DNA from: a virus
IMG/VR virus record: IMGVR_UViG_3300049456_000013
Location: 1-34,680 of that record
Length of the DNA: 34,680 nt
Reading direction: 5' to 3' (one strand)
In this document: piece after piece, positions 31,873 through 34,680 of the stretch
Position numbering within the stretch: the stretch's first letter is position 1
Layout: each line of letters begins with the position of its first letter
Made by a program: the position numbers and the translations under genes
Notes under the pieces: model-generated
The model's input: only the letters and a program-made list of their open reading frames with translations
Databases searched by the model: none
Told to the model about the DNA's origin: nothing

Positions 31873-32064
31873 CTACAGCAACGTACCAGCGGCCTGGGCC
31901 GCCTCGATCGCCGCCGGGTCTGTGCCGTTGATGATGTGGGTCTGCAGCACCAGCTCGATCTCGCGCGCGCGGTCAGAGGGCACATAGCTGCCGGCGGGAT
32001 ATTTCTTGAACAATGCAGCCCGCATGCGGTCGAGTTCGGCTATGGTGTAGATGCGCGATGCCAT
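31873..32064 (-). CDS. Small hypothetical protein, 63 aa
   Basis: ATG at 32064 follows AGGAG. The product (MASRIYTIAELDRMRAALFK, REIELVLQTHIINGTDPAAI) is short, helical and ends in GTLL encoded by the late element. It directly follows the large terminase gene. Similar small proteins stand there in other podoviruses; function unknown. Confidence 0.7.
   Translation of the reverse strand: MASRIYTIAELDRMRAALFKKYPAGSYVPSDRAREIELVLQTHIINGTDPAAIEAAQAAGTLL
31875..31887 (-). promoter_or_regulatory. Late element copy 6, overlapping a gene end
   Basis: GGTACGTTGCTGT on the minus strand, exact match. It encodes the last residues G-T-L-L of the 63-aa gene, and its final T begins the TAG stop. Next gene starts at 31773 (101 nt) or at TTG 31836 (38 nt). 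Confidence 0.72.
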
Positions 32065-32075
32065 GGTCGCTCCTG

Positions 32076-33521
32076 TCAGAAGATGTCGAAGTCGGTGCCG
32101 TCCGCAATGCCGCCCGTGTCGCGGTTGGGCTTGGCACTGCCCAAACCGACGGCGCGGCCGAAGCGTTTAGCCATCACCGCAACCCGCAGCGCCGACATCA
32201 GGTCATCCTTGATCTTGACGATCTGGCCGTCCTTGCGGTGATAGAAGCGGCGTTCCTCGAGCAAATCGGAAAGATGGCTGGCATATTTCAGCCGGCCGCT
32301 TTTCTCGCGGTCGTCGATCTCCAGAATCCCCGCCTCGGTCGAAATGCCGCCATCCGCCCAGGTCGCGTGATCCGGTAGCATCAAGAGATCCTGCTTCTTG
32401 TACATCATGGCCAGCGGCTCGCCAGAGCCCTTCTCGCGGTCGCCGCCGTCCTTCGGCCAGGCCACGGGAACACCGGCCGCAACCTGCTTGATCGCCGCCG
32501 CGTGCTGGATCGGCAGGGCATCCGCCACCCGATAGGTATGATGGACATGGATCACATCGTTATCGCGGTCCCACAGGATCAGCACCGCCGCAAAGGGATG
32601 CCCGATGCCAAAATCTATCCCGGTCAGCTTCGACCAGTGCGCCGGCACATGCTCGATCATGGCCTCGGTGATGCTTTCTTCCGGCGACATGAAGATGCGT
32701 CCGCTTCCCAGCATCGGCACGCCGCGGGCGCGTGCCTCGCGCTCATGCGACAGATACCCCGACAGCATCCGCGCCTTCGTCTCCGGCGTGATATGCGTCG
32801 CCTCATCGATCGTGATCGTCGTCACGGCGCGGTCGTTATCCGGCTCGTCAAGGTAGCGGATCACCACCGACGAGCGCCCCTCCAGCGGAGTAAACGTCAG
32901 CCACACGATGCCGTCACGCTCGCCGATCCGGGTCAGGCCCTCGCTATAAATATCCAGCGGCGGTTCCTCGTCGAACCACATCCAGTCGAGCCCCTCGCCC
33001 TGGAACTTCTGCCGTCCCTGCTCATACGATTTGAACTGCGCGATCGAGATTCCGCCGGAGACGTGACGGACCTGGATCGTGTCATAGGCATCCGTGACGC
33101 CCCGCGCGAGCGACTTGTCCACAAGGTCCGCCTTCGCGATCATCCCGGAACCATAAGCACTCTCAACACCGTACTGCCCGCAGAGCTTGGTCTGGCAGAC
33201 GTTCCGCGTATCCAGCGACGTCACGCCGGCGATCCAGCCCTTGGTCGGGTAGTCGAACCGACGCCCCTTCCACCACGCCGGATACTTCCCCGTCAGATGG
33301 CACGCCGCCTCAAACGCCCCGGTTTCTGATTTTCCCAAACGATTGCCCGCCATTAGCAGCCGCTCACGATGCCGCGCCCCTTCAGCCAGGAAGGCCATCT
33401 GCTTCGCGTAAGGCTTGAACGACAGGATCCGGCCCTGATACGTCAGCCGCTCAACCTCGGCCTCCAGAGCCTCCGCAAGCGCTACCTTGGCGGCAATGGC
33501 TTCACTCGCCATTATTGTCAT
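32076..33521 (-). CDS. terL: Terminase large subunit
   Basis: The start is taken as ATG at 33521 (MTIMASEAIAAK, 481 aa); ATG at 33512 is also possible, and a start at 33569 in the same frame overlaps the upstream gene too far. The ATPase domain has Walker A MAGNRLGKSETG (about residues 57-68) and Walker B LDWMWFDEE (about 179-187). The nuclease domain opens with TGIDFGIGHPFAAV (about 301-314). It pumps phage DNA into the head and cuts concatemers. The 5' end overlaps the 62-aa gene by about 20 nt. Confidence 0.93.
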   Translation of the reverse strand: MTIMASEAIAAKVALAEALEAEVERLTYQGRILSFKPYAKQMAFLAEGARHRERLLMAGNRLGKSETGAFEAACHLTGKYPAWWKGRRFDYPTKGWIAGVTSLDTRNVCQTKLCGQYGVESAYGSGMIAKADLVDKSLARGVTDAYDTIQVRHVSGGISIAQFKSYEQGRQKFQGEGLDWMWFDEEPPLDIYSEGLTRIGERDGIVWLTFTPLEGRSSVVIRYLDEPDNDRAVTTITIDEATHITPETKARMLSGYLSHEREARARGVPMLGSGRIFMSPEESITEAMIEHVPAHWSKLTGIDFGIGHPFAAVLILWDRDNDVIHVHHTYRVADALPIQHAAAIKQVAAGVPVAWPKDGGDREKGSGEPLAMMYKKQDLLMLPDHATWADGGISTEAGILEIDDREKSGRLKYASHLSDLLEERRFYHRKDGQIVKIKDDLMSALRVAVMAKRFGRAVGLGSAKPNRDTGGIADGTDFDIF

Positions 33522-33690
33522 CCCGCACACAAATCTCGGCGCGGAACCCAATCGGATTGGAAAGGCCATCCTTCGGCCGCAACCGCGGCGTCACCGGGCC
33601 ATCGTCCGGAACACGGTAACGCGAGGTCACCCCATACTTCGGTTGCCGGATTGGCTTGCCGCTCGGGTGCCTGGCACGCTGCTCGGTCAT
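33502..33690 (-). CDS. Small hypothetical protein, 62 aa
   Basis: ATG at 33690 forms ATGA with the previous stop. The product (MTEQRARHPSGKPIRQPKYG...) is basic and likely disordered, ending EICVRDDNNGE, and its 3' end overlaps the large terminase start. Function unknown. Confidence 0.62.
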   Translation of the reverse strand: MTEQRARHPSGKPIRQPKYGVTSRYRVPDDGPVTPRLRPKDGLSNPIGFRAEICVRDDNNGE

Positions 33691-33887
33691 TGCGGTGCAT
33701 CAAATTCGACGTTGATGCCAAGCGCGCGCAGCATCCCGGTCGCGAGCTCCAAGCCCTGCTGCGGCGAAAGCTCGATGCGGCCGCGGCCGTCAATATCCAG
33801 CCACACCCCGCCATTCAGCGACCTGCCACCCGTCATCCGCCGCTCGCCCGGCAGCACAATCCCCTTAGTCAGTGCCATCGGTTTCAT
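33687..33887 (-). CDS. Small hypothetical protein, 66 aa
   Basis: ATG at 33887 forms ATGA with the small terminase stop. The product (MKPMALTKGIVLPGERRMTG, LSPQQGLELATGMLRALGIN) is mixed alpha/beta. It stands between the terminase subunit genes; function unknown. Confidence 0.66.
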   Translation of the reverse strand: MKPMALTKGIVLPGERRMTGGRSLNGGVWLDIDGRGRIELSPQQGLELATGMLRALGINVEFDAPQ

Positions 33888-34438
33888 TCCTTCACCTCCA
33901 CAAATTCCCCCTCCGTCACCGGAGCCTCCAAGGCCGCCAGCAGCATCACAGGGTCAAACCCCAGCGCCGCCAGCTTCTTCGCCGCCAGCCGGATCCGATC
34001 CTCCGACCCCCGATCCGTGGTATCCCGGAACTCCTGCTTCACGCTGATCTTCTGCTCGACCGCAAAATCATTCATCCCGGCCAGCCACACCGCCGCCTTG
34101 AACTGGTCCCGGTGATCATCGCGCCGCACAATCTTCTTGATCGTCGCAACGCCCAGCATCGACCCAGACCGAATCTCCCGGTCCGCACACTCCCGGATCG
34201 CCGCCAATACCTTCTCATCATGAAAACATCGGTGAGCAGATACCCTCAACGCCCCATGGCTGCGGTCCGAGTAGCCGGCCGCCTTCGCTATTTGCCAATC
34301 CTTCGCAAAAGGATACATCACCGCAGCCATCGCAAATCTACGTTGCGCTGCGGTAAGTGCAAGCATCGCCTTACCTAATCCGGAAACCTCCGGATCTGGA
34401 ACCGCCGATACACCCTCAGTAACTCCGGGAATGCCCAT
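33884..34438 (-). CDS. terS: Terminase small subunit
   Basis: The protein (184 residues) is predicted mostly helical. A DNA-binding HTH-like section (TAAQRRFAMAAVMYPFAKDW, then QIAKAAGYSDRSHGALRVSA) is followed by a helical central part (KVLAAIRECADREIRSGSML) and an acidic tail. Size and place before terL fit a small terminase, which recognises phage DNA for packaging. It begins 27 nt after late element copy 7, again without a clear Shine-Dalgarno sequence. Confidence 0.85.
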   Translation of the reverse strand: MGIPGVTEGVSAVPDPEVSGLGKAMLALTAAQRRFAMAAVMYPFAKDWQIAKAAGYSDRSHGALRVSAHRCFHDEKVLAAIRECADREIRSGSMLGVATIKKIVRRDDHRDQFKAAVWLAGMNDFAVEQKISVKQEFRDTTDRGSEDRIRLAAKKLAALGFDPVMLLAALEAPVTEGEFVEVKE

Positions 34439-34465
34439 GCTAACAAGTTACGCGGCAAAGATGCC

Positions 34466-34478
34466 ACAGCAACGTACT
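34466..34478 (-). promoter_or_regulatory. Late element copy 7, before terS
   Basis: GAGTACGTTGCTGT on the minus strand: the 12-bp core GTACGTTGCTGT is exact, with A in place of the first G of the pair. It is followed by GGCAT, as in copy 1, and the terS ATG after 27 nt. The remaining 34,481-34,603 holds no gene I can support. Confidence 0.7.
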
Positions 34479-34602
34479 CCGAAGATTCCCAAAAAATCCG
34501 GGTAAAATTCAGGAAATGGAACTCTCAAGCTAGAGCCGGGAAATTTCGGAGAACGGCGCGTGAATGGCGGTCTACGTCGATGATCGTGGGGGATTGGGAT
34601 TT

Positions 34603-34633
<31 letters not shown>

Positions 34634-34680
34634 GGTTTGGGCAAACCACACAAAAAACACCCAAACCCACCCACACCCCC

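Noticed and set aside
10790-34478. Reading the repeated element as a sigma-54 promoter
   Set aside because: Sigma-54 sites need GG and GC about ten bases apart; here the spacing is six.

Overview
The window is a stretch of a temperate, short-tailed (podovirus-type) phage or prophage. The base composition is GC-rich, and the protein types (rhizobial-style integrase, tail proteins with an N-terminal export signal, Bbp19-type head protein) suggest an alphaproteobacterial, probably rhizobial, host. Host assignment is inference. Virion genes follow the layout of Bordetella phage BPP-1-like podoviruses: terminase, portal, Bbp19-like, scaffold, capsid, adaptor, nozzle, internal core proteins, tail fibres, lysis. 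Both window ends cut the element: the left edge begins inside an HNH gene and the right edge ends in a poly-C/low-complexity tail.

Layout. (1) About 1-6,600, plus strand: an early/accessory operon of about 20 mostly small genes. They include an HNH endonuclease, a protein with an SSB-like acidic tip, a DUF2493/SLOG protein, an orphan DNA methyltransferase, HTH and excisionase-like proteins, a tyrosine integrase, a second SLOG-like protein and zinc-binding proteins. Eleven of the first twelve junctions are exact 4-nt stop/start overlaps. (2) About 6,570-10,761, minus strand: a lysis/membrane cassette headed by an M15 peptidase, with a holin-like protein, a lipoprotein and many tiny membrane proteins. 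The two strands converge at a large inverted repeat near 6,605-6,654. (3) 11,040-34,438, minus strand: the virion module, read right to left from small terminase to tail fibres. An HNH gene sits between the nozzle gene and an internal core gene.

The main unexplained signal is a 12-13 bp element, GGTACGTTGCTGT on the minus strand. It occurs seven times, always in the direction of late transcription and always at a gene junction: before terS, a head-gene block, the capsid, the adaptor, the tail fibre (twice) and the endolysin. In four cases the gap from element to start codon is 27-29 nt and no good Shine-Dalgarno sequence is visible. This looks like a late-gene control element: a phage promoter core, or an asymmetric binding site comparable in logic to mycobacteriophage stoperators. 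No RNA polymerase, late activator or repressor gene is recognisable in this window, so the partner protein would have to lie outside it or be one of the unrecognised genes.

Several genes below are too short for standard ORF calling. They were found by following stop/start overlaps and hydrophobic segments.
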